Below, piece after piece: positions 1 to 7,994 of a stretch of DNA of 23,018 nucleotides. Origin of the DNA: Promethearchaeota archaeon (GTDB taxonomy: Archaea; Asgardarchaeota; Lokiarchaeia; Sigyniarchaeales; SOKP01). Numbering within the stretch: position 1 is the stretch's first letter; the number at the start of each line of letters is the position of its first letter. The translations under genes were made by a program, and so were the position numbers. The stretch covers positions 1 through 23,018 of the forward strand of contig JAUWZT010000017.1 of the NCBI GenBank assembly GCA_030615145.1, in the 5' to 3' direction. The notes under the pieces are model-generated. The model searched no databases and had not been told where the DNA came from. It was given only the letters and a program-made list of their open reading frames with translations.

Positions 1-327
1 AAATAATATTGATGTTTTTGAATTATAAGTTTTTTTACAAATTTGTTACTTATAATCTTATCATTATATTGCTAATATAGTAATAAGTTACACCACTATT
101 TATAAGTGTTTTTGTTTAGAATTGTTATATGCAACATAACATGAAAAAGTGTGAAATTTGCGGGTATATAATGGGAATAGCACCAATTTATTTTTTATAA
201 ATTGATGTTTAAAGAATGTTTTTCTTTACTTTTATTTGGGAATTCTTATAAGATATTATCATGAATCTGATTGTTATAGAATTATATCGTCAAACTGTAT
301 AGTATATTATTGAATTGTCGTTCAAAT
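1..327. other. A/T-rich stretch without a supported gene
   Basis: This is the 3' side of the minus-strand GTPase gene plus the window edge. It is very A/T-rich, with T runs and no open frame of useful length. The only coding-like item is a 19-codon frame at 141-200 containing a CxxC pair, which is too short to support. No tRNA-like fold, inverted repeat or direct repeat was recognised. Confidence 0.6.
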
Positions 328-1383
328 TTAATCTTCAAAATTTTTAAATTTTAGTAAGTTACTTGCGATCTCATGGAAAGTTTTCTCAATATTGTAGCCA
401 GTTAACGCAGAAATTTCGATATAATCAAGGTCTAACGCGAATGCGAGTCTAACCGCATCAATCTCGCTTACAATTCTTTCTTTCACCAAATCGTTCTTAT
501 TACCAATAAGATAACCTTTAATCTTTTGATCATTTTTGAAATAATTTTTTATATCTTGATGCCATTTGGGAACATTTGCAAAAGACATTGGGTTGGTTAA
601 ATCAAATATTAAAAGAATCATGCTCATTCCTTCATAAAACTTCTTCCTTATGATCTCAAACTTAGTTTGTCCTCCAATATCCCATAATACTAATTCAACA
701 GAGTTTTTATCGATATCAAAGATTTTCTGAGTAATATTTAGACCCATTGTGGGGATGTATGCCCTAAGGAATACATTATCCGTGAATCTAAGAATAGTAG
801 ATGTCTTTCCAACGCTGGGGTCTCCTAGTACTACTACTTTAAATTTCTTTTTTTCTAACTGCTTTTTTTCTAACTTTTTAATCTCAAGTGTCGTTTCGGA
901 TATTTCTTCCGGCTTAGAAACATATTCGCTTTTAGAACGTAAATAGTCTGTTAAATCGCATAGCGTACGCTGTAACTTAACAATCTCATCGTGGATTAAA
1001 TATTCTTTCAATCCATTATTCTCTAAATCGACAATTACGCTAACAGCTTTACTAACGTACGAATCAATATAACTCATATATCTGTAATAAATATGATCAT
1101 CTTTTTCATCGAATAAAAAGGTTATAGCCGACTTTGAAAAGCCCCCTATTTTAGTATTATCTTCCCTTTTAAAATATTTGATCAACACTTTTAACTTTAA
1201 GGACGAAATAGGAAAAATTAAGAGAACTTCAGGGATGAAAGTTGAATCTCCTGATATAATTGAAGAACATTCGTCACCGATAAATCTTCGAATTCCTTCA
1301 GGAAGATCGTGCGGATACCAAAAATTAATCTTTGGCTTATTCTGGTTCAAATCAAGATAAATAATTGCGTGCGCTAATTCCAT
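328..1383 (-). CDS. Arf/Rab-type small GTPase with N-terminal longin-like extension
   Basis: 351 aa. The C-terminal half (about 180-345) is a complete Ras-superfamily GTPase domain: P-loop GDPSVGKTS at 187-195, switch I Thr212 in IPTMG, switch II WDIGGQ at 234-239 with the catalytic-type Gln239, GNKND at 294-298 and SALTG at 325-329. The WDxGGQ form is Arf-like, while the rest reads Rab/Ras-like, a mix typical of the expanded Asgard GTPase families. Residues 1-150 form a separate alpha/beta domain beginning with beta-strand-like AHAIIYLDL. By analogy with other Asgard fusions I suspect a longin or roadblock-like fold, but this is inference. A charged Lys/Glu helix (161-181) links the two. There is no C-terminal Cys for prenylation. 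It is expected to act as a nucleotide switch, possibly at membranes. ATG start, with a TATA-like box about 30 bases upstream. Confidence 0.9.
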   Translation of the reverse strand: MELAHAIIYLDLNQNKPKINFWYPHDLPEGIRRFIGDECSSIISGDSTFIPEVLLIFPISSLKLKVLIKYFKREDNTKIGGFSKSAITFLFDEKDDHIYYRYMSYIDSYVSKAVSVIVDLENNGLKEYLIHDEIVKLQRTLCDLTDYLRSKSEYVSKPEEISETTLEIKKLEKKQLEKKKFKVVVLGDPSVGKTSTILRFTDNVFLRAYIPTMGLNITQKIFDIDKNSVELVLWDIGGQTKFEIIRKKFYEGMSMILLIFDLTNPMSFANVPKWHQDIKNYFKNDQKIKGYLIGNKNDLVKERIVSEIDAVRLAFALDLDYIEISALTGYNIEKTFHEIASNLLKFKNFED

Positions 1384-1410
1384 ATTAATCCTTTTTTAAG
1401 TCGACATTTC

Positions 1411-1420
1411 TTATATAAAG
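1411..1420 (-). promoter_or_regulatory. TATA-like box of the small GTPase gene
   Basis: On the minus strand this reads CTTTATATAA, about 30 bases before the ATG at 1383, so the predicted transcript has only a few leader bases. An AAAGGA stretch close to the ATG could be a weak ribosome binding site. Confidence 0.45.
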
Positions 1421-1496
1421 TTACCAATTCACTGATTTAAATCATGTGTTTGTGAATTCATTACATCTGATAATGATGATATCTTGACTAAATTTA

Positions 1497-2777
1497 TTAA
1501 CTAAGAAGAATTGGAAGGATTTGTGGTCCATTAGGTAAAATTAATATCTTTGCTTTAGAGCCATGCTTATTTAAAGATTTCTTTATTGCTTCTTCGACAG
1601 TTTTTGCATGTTTTAAGCCAATTTTTCCGATCTCATCTTCTTTCATTTTAGAAACGATATATACATCTGCCTTCATCATTATTCGGGTTAAAACTTGAAT
1701 TTCCCATTGGTCAGGTACTATAATTTCTTTGTTTAGGACTTTTTTGTAAATTTCTTCTGGTGGCATATCAGAAAAAAGTAATTCTTTAAACTCATCTTGC
1801 CCACCACCAATTCCATCAGCACATTCATTGACTGAGATTATCGTTCCGCTTTTTTTAACTGCCATTTCGCCAATTGCCATGCTTTTTACAGCTTGATATA
1901 AGTTGAGATCTAGGGGATGTCCACCATTACCACACACAACGATGTCAAATGGTTCTTGAATTTCCTTGAAAACATGTTTAAGTTGATAATTAACAAGTTT
2001 TTTATGGACTCTTTCTAATTCACCTGCTGCTATTTGTGTGATTTCGTGATTTTCATTGATGGATACATTTACAACGAAATCTACGCCTACTAGTTTAGCA
2101 ATCTCAGTTGAGTTTTTAGCCATTGGATTATTCTTATAAATTCCAAAACGAGCATTAGGGGAAGCTATATTTTCCGCCGAATGGTTTGCTAAAATAGTTT
2201 CAGCGCCTGCTATTCCTGGAATAATAGACTTTCTTCCTCCTGAAAAACCGAAGAAGAAGTGAGGTTCGACGTAGCCCGTTAAGATTTTCAAATCGCTTTC
2301 GTAATAGTGTTTATTGATATAAATTGGAATGTTGTTGATAGTATTTCCTAAGTATGTGAGAGAATTTTTATCTCTTGCGATGTGATCAACGATTTTCACG
2401 CTACTTGTTAGATATTCCCCTAAAATTCCTTCTAATTCGTCTTTACGAGATGTACGATGTAATCCAGTCGCAATTAAAACTAAAATTTTTTCCTCTTGAA
2501 GTCCATAATCGCTCAATTCTTTTAAGAGCCCCTTTAGAAGGAGATAAGATGGAACGGGACGTGTAGCGTCTGAAACTACAATGCAAACAGATTTTATTTC
2601 TTTCTTACTTTTTACAATTTTTTTTAAAGAAGGAGTTCCTATTGGATTTTTGATGGCATTTCTAATCGCGTTATTTGAGTCTTCAATAACATCTTGTTTC
2701 GATGGGCGAAATATTGTCGTGTTCCAACTAGGATCGAGTGAGACTTCAATTCCACTTTTACCGTAATCAAATTTCAT
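1497..2777 (-). CDS. larA: LarA-like nickel-pincer racemase (lactate racemase family, DUF2088)
   Basis: 426 aa, the usual length for LarA. The family racemises or epimerises 2-hydroxy acids with a nickel pincer nucleotide covalently bound to a lysine. All residues known from the Lactobacillus enzyme fall at almost the same numbers: Asp70 and Arg73 (DATRP), His107 (GLHR), His173 (GYVEPH), the cofactor-bearing Lys183 in SGGRKSIIPG, and His199. An active enzyme is therefore expected, but the substrate cannot be read from sequence, since the family includes malate, hydroxyglutarate and other racemases. No LarB, LarC or LarE cofactor-synthesis gene is in the window. It lies between two other minus-strand genes but has its own TATA-like box, so it is probably transcribed alone. 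ATG start, nearly leaderless. Confidence 0.9.
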   Translation of the reverse strand: MKFDYGKSGIEVSLDPSWNTTIFRPSKQDVIEDSNNAIRNAIKNPIGTPSLKKIVKSKKEIKSVCIVVSDATRPVPSYLLLKGLLKELSDYGLQEEKILVLIATGLHRTSRKDELEGILGEYLTSSVKIVDHIARDKNSLTYLGNTINNIPIYINKHYYESDLKILTGYVEPHFFFGFSGGRKSIIPGIAGAETILANHSAENIASPNARFGIYKNNPMAKNSTEIAKLVGVDFVVNVSINENHEITQIAAGELERVHKKLVNYQLKHVFKEIQEPFDIVVCGNGGHPLDLNLYQAVKSMAIGEMAVKKSGTIISVNECADGIGGGQDEFKELLFSDMPPEEIYKKVLNKEIIVPDQWEIQVLTRIMMKADVYIVSKMKEDEIGKIGLKHAKTVEEAIKKSLNKHGSKAKILILPNGPQILPILLS

Positions 2778-2800
2778 TAATATCGCGTAAAACTAGATGA

Positions 2801-2810
2801 TTTATATAAG
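2801..2810 (-). promoter_or_regulatory. TATA-like box of the larA-like gene
   Basis: The minus strand reads CTTATATAAA centred about 28 bases before the ATG at 2777. With archaeal initiation about 25 bases downstream of the box, the transcript would be essentially leaderless. No ribosome binding site is seen before this ATG. Confidence 0.5.
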
Positions 2811-2852
2811 GTAATAAAAAATTTATAGTCTTTTAACTTTAATTATTAAATC

Positions 2853-3734
2853 CTATAGTGTGTTAAATACCTCGCCCATATAACCCCAAGATTTTAGAAT
2901 TTGTTCCGCCTCGTTAATAATGTTATCGATAAAAGCTTTTACGGGTAATATCTCTTTTATATGACCAATTGCCATTGATGCGATAGGTGAATCTTTTAAT
3001 TCAAGATGAAATATTTTTTTGTAATATTTCTCGTCAAATATATCTTGATTTAATACCTGAGCTTTCCATCTTTTTGAAGCGGGACTCTCTTCTGTGGCTA
3101 TAATTGAGCTTCCTAGACATACAGCGTCTGCACCCATAGCTAACGTACCAAGAAATCCCCTAGCATCTCCAATTCCACCCGCAGCAATAATTGGTATACT
3201 TAGTAACCTACGCGCCATTGTAATATTAACTAAGGTTGTGTTTTGGTTAGGGTTTTTAAATCCTGTTCCCTCAAGACCTACAATTGTAATAGCGTCCGCC
3301 CCTCTCTTTTGAGCCGCCAATGCGTGTTTCATAGTCGTACATTTATGGAACCAATAACAACCAGCATCCTTAATTTTTTTTCCTAAATGTGGTGTTTGGT
3401 AAGCAGAAGTCGTGAATACCTTAACTCCCTTCTCAATTGATATATCCAAAAAATCATTGTAAGAGTTTTCAGTTTTTCCACGCCCCTTTTTTGCAAGATA
3501 AGGTGGAGTAATTGTGAAATTTACTCCAAAAGGTTTTTTGGTAAATTTAGACATTTTTTCAAGTTCCTTTTGAAAATCTTCGATTGTAGGGTAATTTATT
3601 GCTGTAATTATTCCTAAACCGCCTGCATTGGAAAATGCGGCTGCAAATTCAGCACAACCTATCGCTGCAAAGGCACCCATTATTATCGGGTACCTTACTT
3701 TAGCCATTTGGGTTATTTTAGTTTTCCAAATCAT
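2853..3734 (-). CDS. Nitronate monooxygenase / FabK-like FMN oxidoreductase with altered active-site His
   Basis: 293 aa FMN-binding TIM-barrel protein of the nitronate monooxygenase (2-nitropropane dioxygenase) / enoyl reductase FabK family. Visible signs are the N-terminal YPIIMGAFAAIG strand, SNAGGLGIITA (35-45), KPFGVNFTI (67-75), the phosphate-binding AAGGIGDARG (184-193) and MGADAVCLGSSIIATEES (200-217). In most relatives a segment like ECAGHPG or ESGGHIG supplies a catalytic His. Here the same place reads GLEGTGFKNP, with Phe159 at the His position. The reaction is therefore uncertain: it may be a flavin oxidoreductase of a different subgroup. Ends 75 bases before the larA-like gene on the same strand. 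ATG start with a TATA-like box about 35 bases upstream and no ribosome binding site. Confidence 0.8.
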   Translation of the reverse strand: MIWKTKITQMAKVRYPIIMGAFAAIGCAEFAAAFSNAGGLGIITAINYPTIEDFQKELEKMSKFTKKPFGVNFTITPPYLAKKGRGKTENSYNDFLDISIEKGVKVFTTSAYQTPHLGKKIKDAGCYWFHKCTTMKHALAAQKRGADAITIVGLEGTGFKNPNQNTTLVNITMARRLLSIPIIAAGGIGDARGFLGTLAMGADAVCLGSSIIATEESPASKRWKAQVLNQDIFDEKYYKKIFHLELKDSPIASMAIGHIKEILPVKAFIDNIINEAEQILKSWGYMGEVFNTL

Positions 3735-3762
3735 AACTTTTTTGTTTTTTATTATTTTAATA

Positions 3763-3775
3763 TTTTATATAAAAT
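3763..3775 (-). promoter_or_regulatory. TATA-like box of the nitronate-monooxygenase-like gene
   Basis: The minus strand reads ATTTTATATAAAA about 35 bases before the ATG at 3734. It lies in a 166-base divergent promoter region shared with the plus-strand longin-like gene. Confidence 0.45.
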
Positions 3776-3900
3776 ACAAATTTTTATTTTTTTTCCTTTT
3801 TTATGTTTAATACAGTAATAAAAATTTCTAAAAATGATTTTTTAAATAATAAAAACACCATAATTAATATGAAAGTGGGATTAAAGATTAACTGAAACTT

Positions 3901-4323
3901 GTGGTATTCGTGCCTAAAATAATAAAAGATTTGTGGGTTCTTACTGAAAATGGAGTGGTTTTATTCTCAAGAGTTTTTGATCTAACAATTAATCCCCAAC
4001 TTTTTGGTGGTTTGATGAGCGCTTTAAACACTTTTGCTGAAAAACTTACTGACGGAGGGATATCTAACTTCGAAATGTCGGATCTTCGTTTTGTAATTGT
4101 AAAACGAAGAAGCTTTTTATTTATTGGGAGTTCTTTAAACAAAACAAAAGAGAAAAAAGTGATTGATGAATTAATGCTAATATCCGACATGTTTTTTGAA
4201 GTATATAGCGACATAATAGTAAATTGGGATAACGATGTGAATCATTTTTCTGATTTTAGCGATTATATTGAAAAATCTTTAGAAAAACAACCTATCAAAA
4301 AACTGAAAGACGCTTTTTGGTAA
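3901..4323 (+). CDS. Longin-like small protein (Asgard-type)
   Basis: 140 aa, single domain. It begins with a strand-rich stretch (IKDLWVLTENGVVLFSRVF), then an amphipathic helix (FGGLMSALNTFAEKL), further strands (FEMSDLRFVIVKRRSFLFIG) and a C-terminal helix pair. This order is that of longin/roadblock-type profilin-like folds, which in eukaryotes occur in SNARE, TRAPP and GTPase-regulator subunits. Asgard genomes carry many such proteins, often as partners of small GTPases. The call rests on pattern only. Start is GTG at 3901; a second GTG at 3910 is possible and would begin PKIIKDLW. A stop codon lies just upstream in frame, so no longer form exists. No clear ribosome binding site. A TATA-like TTTAAATAA lies at 3841-3849. 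Confidence 0.65.
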   Translation: MVFVPKIIKDLWVLTENGVVLFSRVFDLTINPQLFGGLMSALNTFAEKLTDGGISNFEMSDLRFVIVKRRSFLFIGSSLNKTKEKKVIDELMLISDMFFEVYSDIIVNWDNDVNHFSDFSDYIEKSLEKQPIKKLKDAFW

Positions 4324-4416
4324 AAGTTGTTTGTTATTTAAAATAACCATAAAAAATTTAAGAACGAAATGATATTTAAAACATGAGCAAAATAAAATAG
4401 GTTAGATATTACTCAA

Positions 4417-4749
4417 ATGAACGAAAGTAATAATAAACTCGATAAAGTGCCAGATAAACCCCATGTAATAAGAGATTATGAAGATATTCTTAATAATAAT
4501 AGATTAAATCTCTTTCCTACAAGCAATCATAACGCTCACCTTAAAAGCTTAACAAAACCTCAATTTTTAGGTTCTTATCACCTTAAAGAAGCAATAAATT
4601 CGGGATATAAATCAATTAATACATTGTTAAAAGGGGATATAGATGTAAAATACGCAAAAGCCTTAAGAAGTACAATTTTAAACCCCATAACTATAGCTCT
4701 GATTATTGGGGCATTGGTATTTAATGTTATGTGGTTGTTTTTTGTCTAA
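4417..4749 (+). CDS. Small C-terminally membrane-anchored protein, unknown function
   Basis: 110 aa. I do not recognise the family. Residues 1-80 are hydrophilic and soluble-looking, rich in Asn, Lys and Asp. Residues 88-110 form one hydrophobic helix (ITIALIIGALVF, then MWLFFV) that ends exactly at the C-terminus, preceded by basic residues (KYAKALR). This is the layout of a tail-anchored protein facing the cytoplasm. There is no signal peptide, Cys or His cluster, or repeat. It follows the longin-like gene on the same strand after 93 bases with its own A/T-rich upstream box (GATATTTAAA, 4371-4380), so co-transcription is not required. Confidence 0.6.
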   Translation: MNESNNKLDKVPDKPHVIRDYEDILNNNRLNLFPTSNHNAHLKSLTKPQFLGSYHLKEAINSGYKSINTLLKGDIDVKYAKALRSTILNPITIALIIGALVFNVMWLFFV

Positions 4750-4902
4750 TTATGAAAGCGAACAAAAATGGACTTAATAAATTTTTTCCTATTAATGTTA
4801 TCAATTAGAAAATATTAATGTTCCAAATAAATTTTAAAGAAATAACTTGTTTTATTACTTAAGCTTTTTAATTCACTCTTTAAAATTCGAGAGGTAAATC
4901 CT

Positions 4903-6375
4903 TTGACAGTATATGACATTATAATTATTGGGGGCGGTGTAATTGGTTGTTGCATCGCACGAACATTATCAAAGTACGATCTTAAGGTTGCTTTATTAGA
5001 GAGGGAGGCAGATATAGCTTCAGGCACTACTAAAGCTAATTCTGGAGTCGTACACGCGGGTTATGCGTCACCAAGAGAATATGTTAAGCGGGATATGTGT
5101 ATATTAGGGAATAAATTATATACTCAAGCTGAAGAAGAGCTTAATTTTCCTTTTCAAAGAATCGGTTCTTTTGTTGTCGCTTTGGAAGATAGTCAGATAA
5201 AAAAACTTGAAGAGCAAAGAAGACTAGGTATTCAAGACGGAGTTCCAGGCTTAGAATTAATTTTAGACAAAGAAAAAATTAAGTACATGGAACCTAATCT
5301 TACAGATGAAGTAGTTGGCGTATTACACGCTCCATCGGCAGGAATCGTAAGCCCATATGAGATGACTTACGCGTTGGCTGAAAATGCAGCTATGAACGGC
5401 GTTAAATTCTTCCGGAACCAAAGAGTAAGACGAATTAAGCATCAAAATTATACATTTGTGATTAAAACTAAAACAAATGAATTCAAATCTAACAATGTTA
5501 TTAATGCTGCTGGAGTATATGGCTTAAAGATTTCAAAATTGGTTGGTCTAGATTATTTCAAACTAATGCCTAGAAAAGGAGAATATATCCTTTTTGATAG
5601 GAACGCGATGCACCTAAATAAGATTTTATTTCCTACTCCCACTAAAGTATCTAAGGGAATTTTAGTGTGCCCAACTGTTAGTGGAAATACTTTTGTTGGT
5701 CCTACGGCTCTTAATATTACTGATAAAAAAGATATTGCGACTACTGAAGCTGGTTTAAAGGAAATTTTAGAAGGGGGACATAAATTAGTTCCTAATTTGC
5801 CGGTAAGAGCCTCTATTAGAAATTTTGCTGGCTTAAGGGCAGTACCAGGTACCTATGATTTCATAATTGATAGTACGGATGTATATGGTTTTATTAACAT
5901 AGTTGGCATCTTATCTCCTGGTTTAACATCATGCTATGCTATTGCTGAAAGAGTTGTAGAATTTCTGGAGTTATTAGGAGCAAACACTAAGATTAAAGAA
6001 GATTATAATCCTATGCGCCCAAAACCAGAAAGGTTTAAAGATTTTACTAAGGTAGAATTAGACAGAAAAATAAAAGAAGATCCTGCGTGGGGAAGAATCA
6101 TTTGTCGGTGTGAAACTATTCCAGAAAAAGAAATTCTTAATGCCATACACTCACCTGTAGGTGCGACCACCGTGGACGGAGTTAAGTTCAGATGTAGGCC
6201 TGGTATGGGACGTTGCCAAGCTGGATTCTGTCGCCCTCGTGTTATTGAGATTCTATCTAGAGAATTAAACATTCCCTATGAGGAAGTAATGAAAAGGGGA
6301 GAAGATACAAACTTTCTTGTGGCTAAAACGAAAGAAATTGCGCTTCTTCGTCTAAAAGGGGGTGTTGAAGAATGA
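4903..6375 (+). CDS. glpA: GlpA-like FAD-dependent glycerol-3-phosphate dehydrogenase with BFD-like Fe-S domain
   Basis: 490 aa. The N-terminal Rossmann motif (DIIIIGGGVIGCCIA, 5-19) with Glu33 binds FAD. The TTKANSGVVHAGY segment (42-54) and the long DAO-type fold match GlpA/GlpD and 2-hydroxyglutarate oxidase relatives. The C-terminal part is a BFD-like [2Fe-2S] domain: Cys401-x-Cys403, then Cys438-x4-Cys443, with an extra Cys431. Expected reaction: oxidation of sn-glycerol 3-phosphate to dihydroxyacetone phosphate (or a related 2-hydroxy acid), electrons passing through Fe-S to the next two gene products. Start is TTG at 4903, chosen because GAGAGGT lies 8 bases upstream. The stop overlaps the next ATG as ATGA, so translation is coupled. 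The same three-gene set is known in Thermotoga and Firmicutes. Substrate remains uncertain. Confidence 0.85.
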   Translation: MTVYDIIIIGGGVIGCCIARTLSKYDLKVALLEREADIASGTTKANSGVVHAGYASPREYVKRDMCILGNKLYTQAEEELNFPFQRIGSFVVALEDSQIKKLEEQRRLGIQDGVPGLELILDKEKIKYMEPNLTDEVVGVLHAPSAGIVSPYEMTYALAENAAMNGVKFFRNQRVRRIKHQNYTFVIKTKTNEFKSNNVINAAGVYGLKISKLVGLDYFKLMPRKGEYILFDRNAMHLNKILFPTPTKVSKGILVCPTVSGNTFVGPTALNITDKKDIATTEAGLKEILEGGHKLVPNLPVRASIRNFAGLRAVPGTYDFIIDSTDVYGFINIVGILSPGLTSCYAIAERVVEFLELLGANTKIKEDYNPMRPKPERFKDFTKVELDRKIKEDPAWGRIICRCETIPEKEILNAIHSPVGATTVDGVKFRCRPGMGRCQAGFCRPRVIEILSRELNIPYEEVMKRGEDTNFLVAKTKEIALLRLKGGVEE

Positions 6376-7670
6376 AAAAATATAAAGCGGATGTTGTAGT
6401 TATAGGCGCTGGAGCGGGTGGGCTTGCAGCAGCTATAGAAGTAAAACAAGCGGATTTAAGCGTTTTAATTATCGAGAGAGACAAAGAGTTAGGAGGAATA
6501 ACCTTGCAATGCATCCATAATGGATTTGGTTTAAAAGAATTTGAAGAAGAATTAACAGGTCCAGAGTATGCTCAAAGATTCATCAATAGAGTAATTGATT
6601 TGAAAATACCTTATTTGTTAGATACAATGGTAATTGAAATTACTAAAGATAAAAAGTTATATGCAGTGAACAAAAAGGAAGGATTAATTGAAGTTGGAGC
6701 AAAAGCAATTATCTTAGCGATGGGTTGTAGGGAAAAAACGAGAGGGGCGATTAATATTCCTGGGTTTCGACCTACTGGTATTTATACAGCAGGGCAAGCT
6801 CAAAGGTTTGTTAATATCGAAGGGTATTTGCCAGGCAATACATATGTGATATTAGGAAGCGGAGATATTGGAATGATAATGGCCCGAAGATTGACTTGGG
6901 AAGGTTGTACAGTTAAGGCTGTGGTGGAAATTCAGCCTTATGTAAGTGGATTGCTTCGAAATCAAGTTCAATGCTTAGAAGATTACGGGATTCCCCTCAT
7001 AACGACCTATACAGTAACCCGAATCCACGGAAGAGATCGCATAAAAGGAGTTACCATTTCAAAAGTAGGTAGAAACTTTGATAGAATAATAGGTTCAGAA
7101 AAATTCATTGAATGCGACACTTTGTTATTATCTGTTGGGTTAATTCCTGAAAATGAGTTAACTCTGCAAGCGGGAGCTGAATTATCAAAAAACGGAGGAC
7201 CTGTAGTTGATGAGAATCTTGAAACAACAATAAAAGGGATTTTTGCGTGTGGTAATGTGCTACAAGTTCACGATTTAGTGGATTTAGTAACTGCTGAGGC
7301 TAAACGAGCTGGAAAAAACGCAATAGAATATATCAACTCGAGGTATGGTAAAGAATTAAAGAAGAAGGAAATAATCAAGTGTGTCCCTGGCGAAAATGTA
7401 AATTACGTTAAACCAGATATTATCAACAAACGAAATCTATCAGAAGAAATAATTTTTACATTCAGAGTTAGACATCCCGATAGAAGGGTTCTTATTCAAT
7501 TTAAAGACGAAAATAATAGCATAATCTATAAAAGAAAGAAAATTTACGTCATCCCAAGTGAAATGCTTGAATTGAACATAAACCTAGGAGAGTCCGGCAT
7601 AAACCCGGATTGCAAATCGATAACAATTGAAGTGATTCCTCGACCAGAGGTATTAATTGAGGAGGATTAA
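6372..7670 (+). CDS. FAD/NAD(P)-dependent oxidoreductase, partner of GlpA-like protein
   Basis: 432 aa two-dinucleotide-domain flavoprotein. FAD site VVVIGAGAGGLAAAIE near residues 8-23 with IIERD; GGITLQCIHNGFG (about 41-53) matches the conserved segment of this family, usually written GGxLxQCIHxGFG. The second Rossmann motif is YVILGSGDIGMIMARR, and IFACGNVLQVHDLVDLV is the terminal FAD contact. After about residue 340 comes a strand-rich tail typical of the group. It probably moves electrons from the GlpA-like subunit to a carrier or NAD(P). It overlaps the upstream gene by 4 bases (ATGA) and is followed after 21 bases by the DUF1667 gene: one operon. Confidence 0.88.
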   Translation: MKKYKADVVVIGAGAGGLAAAIEVKQADLSVLIIERDKELGGITLQCIHNGFGLKEFEEELTGPEYAQRFINRVIDLKIPYLLDTMVIEITKDKKLYAVNKKEGLIEVGAKAIILAMGCREKTRGAINIPGFRPTGIYTAGQAQRFVNIEGYLPGNTYVILGSGDIGMIMARRLTWEGCTVKAVVEIQPYVSGLLRNQVQCLEDYGIPLITTYTVTRIHGRDRIKGVTISKVGRNFDRIIGSEKFIECDTLLLSVGLIPENELTLQAGAELSKNGGPVVDENLETTIKGIFACGNVLQVHDLVDLVTAEAKRAGKNAIEYINSRYGKELKKKEIIKCVPGENVNYVKPDIINKRNLSEEIIFTFRVRHPDRRVLIQFKDENNSIIYKRKKIYVIPSEMLELNINLGESGINPDCKSITIEVIPRPEVLIEED

Positions 7671-7691
7671 AAATCATAGGTGAGTTAAATA

Positions 7692-7994
7692 ATGAGTGAA
7701 AGTAGTGTAAGCGTTGTAAAAGTAATTAGATGTATCGTATGTCCCACTGGCTGCCAAATAAAAGCGATTTCAAAGGGTTCTGAAATATCATTTGAAGGGT
7801 ACACTTGTAAGAGAGGATTGGAATACGCAGAGCAAGAATATTACGAACCTAAGAGAATCCTTACAACGACAATTAGGGTGGAGAATGGTTTCTTACCTTT
7901 AATCCCAGTAAGGAGTAACAAACCAATTTTAAAAGATAGATTAAGAGACGCATTAAACGAGATCGCTCAAGCTGAAGTAAAAGCGCCAATTTAA
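7692..7994 (+). CDS. DUF1667 Fe-S protein, C-terminus removed by an in-frame TAA
   Basis: 100 aa as read to the first stop. Four Cys in the order C14-x2-C17-x3-C21 and C39 (CIVCPTGC, then GYTCKRGLEYA) suggest an Fe-S cluster. RILTTTIRV and LIPVRSNKPI are also standard DUF1667 segments. Proteins of this family normally run about 120 residues and end with a short segment resembling GDVIxENILGxGVDIxATRDL. Here the frame stops after KAPI with TAA at 7992-7994, and the missing segment continues in the same frame directly after it (next entry). The Cys cluster is unaffected, so the product may still work. ATG start with AGGTGA 8 bases upstream. Third gene of the glpA-like operon, expected electron-transfer subunit. 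Confidence 0.85.
   Translation: MSESSVSVVKVIRCIVCPTGCQIKAISKGSEISFEGYTCKRGLEYAEQEYYEPKRILTTTIRVENGFLPLIPVRSNKPILKDRLRDALNEIAQAEVKAPI

Noticed and set aside
141..200. A 19-codon open frame with a CxxC pair (MKKCEICGY...) before the GTPase gene
   Set aside because: Too short, no ribosome binding site or second Cys pair; chance occurrence cannot be excluded in this A/T-rich stretch.
3888..4214. Open frame on the minus strand across the longin-like gene
   Set aside because: Antisense shadow; composition is Ser/Lys-rich without a recognisable domain, while the plus-strand frame has a fold-like pattern.
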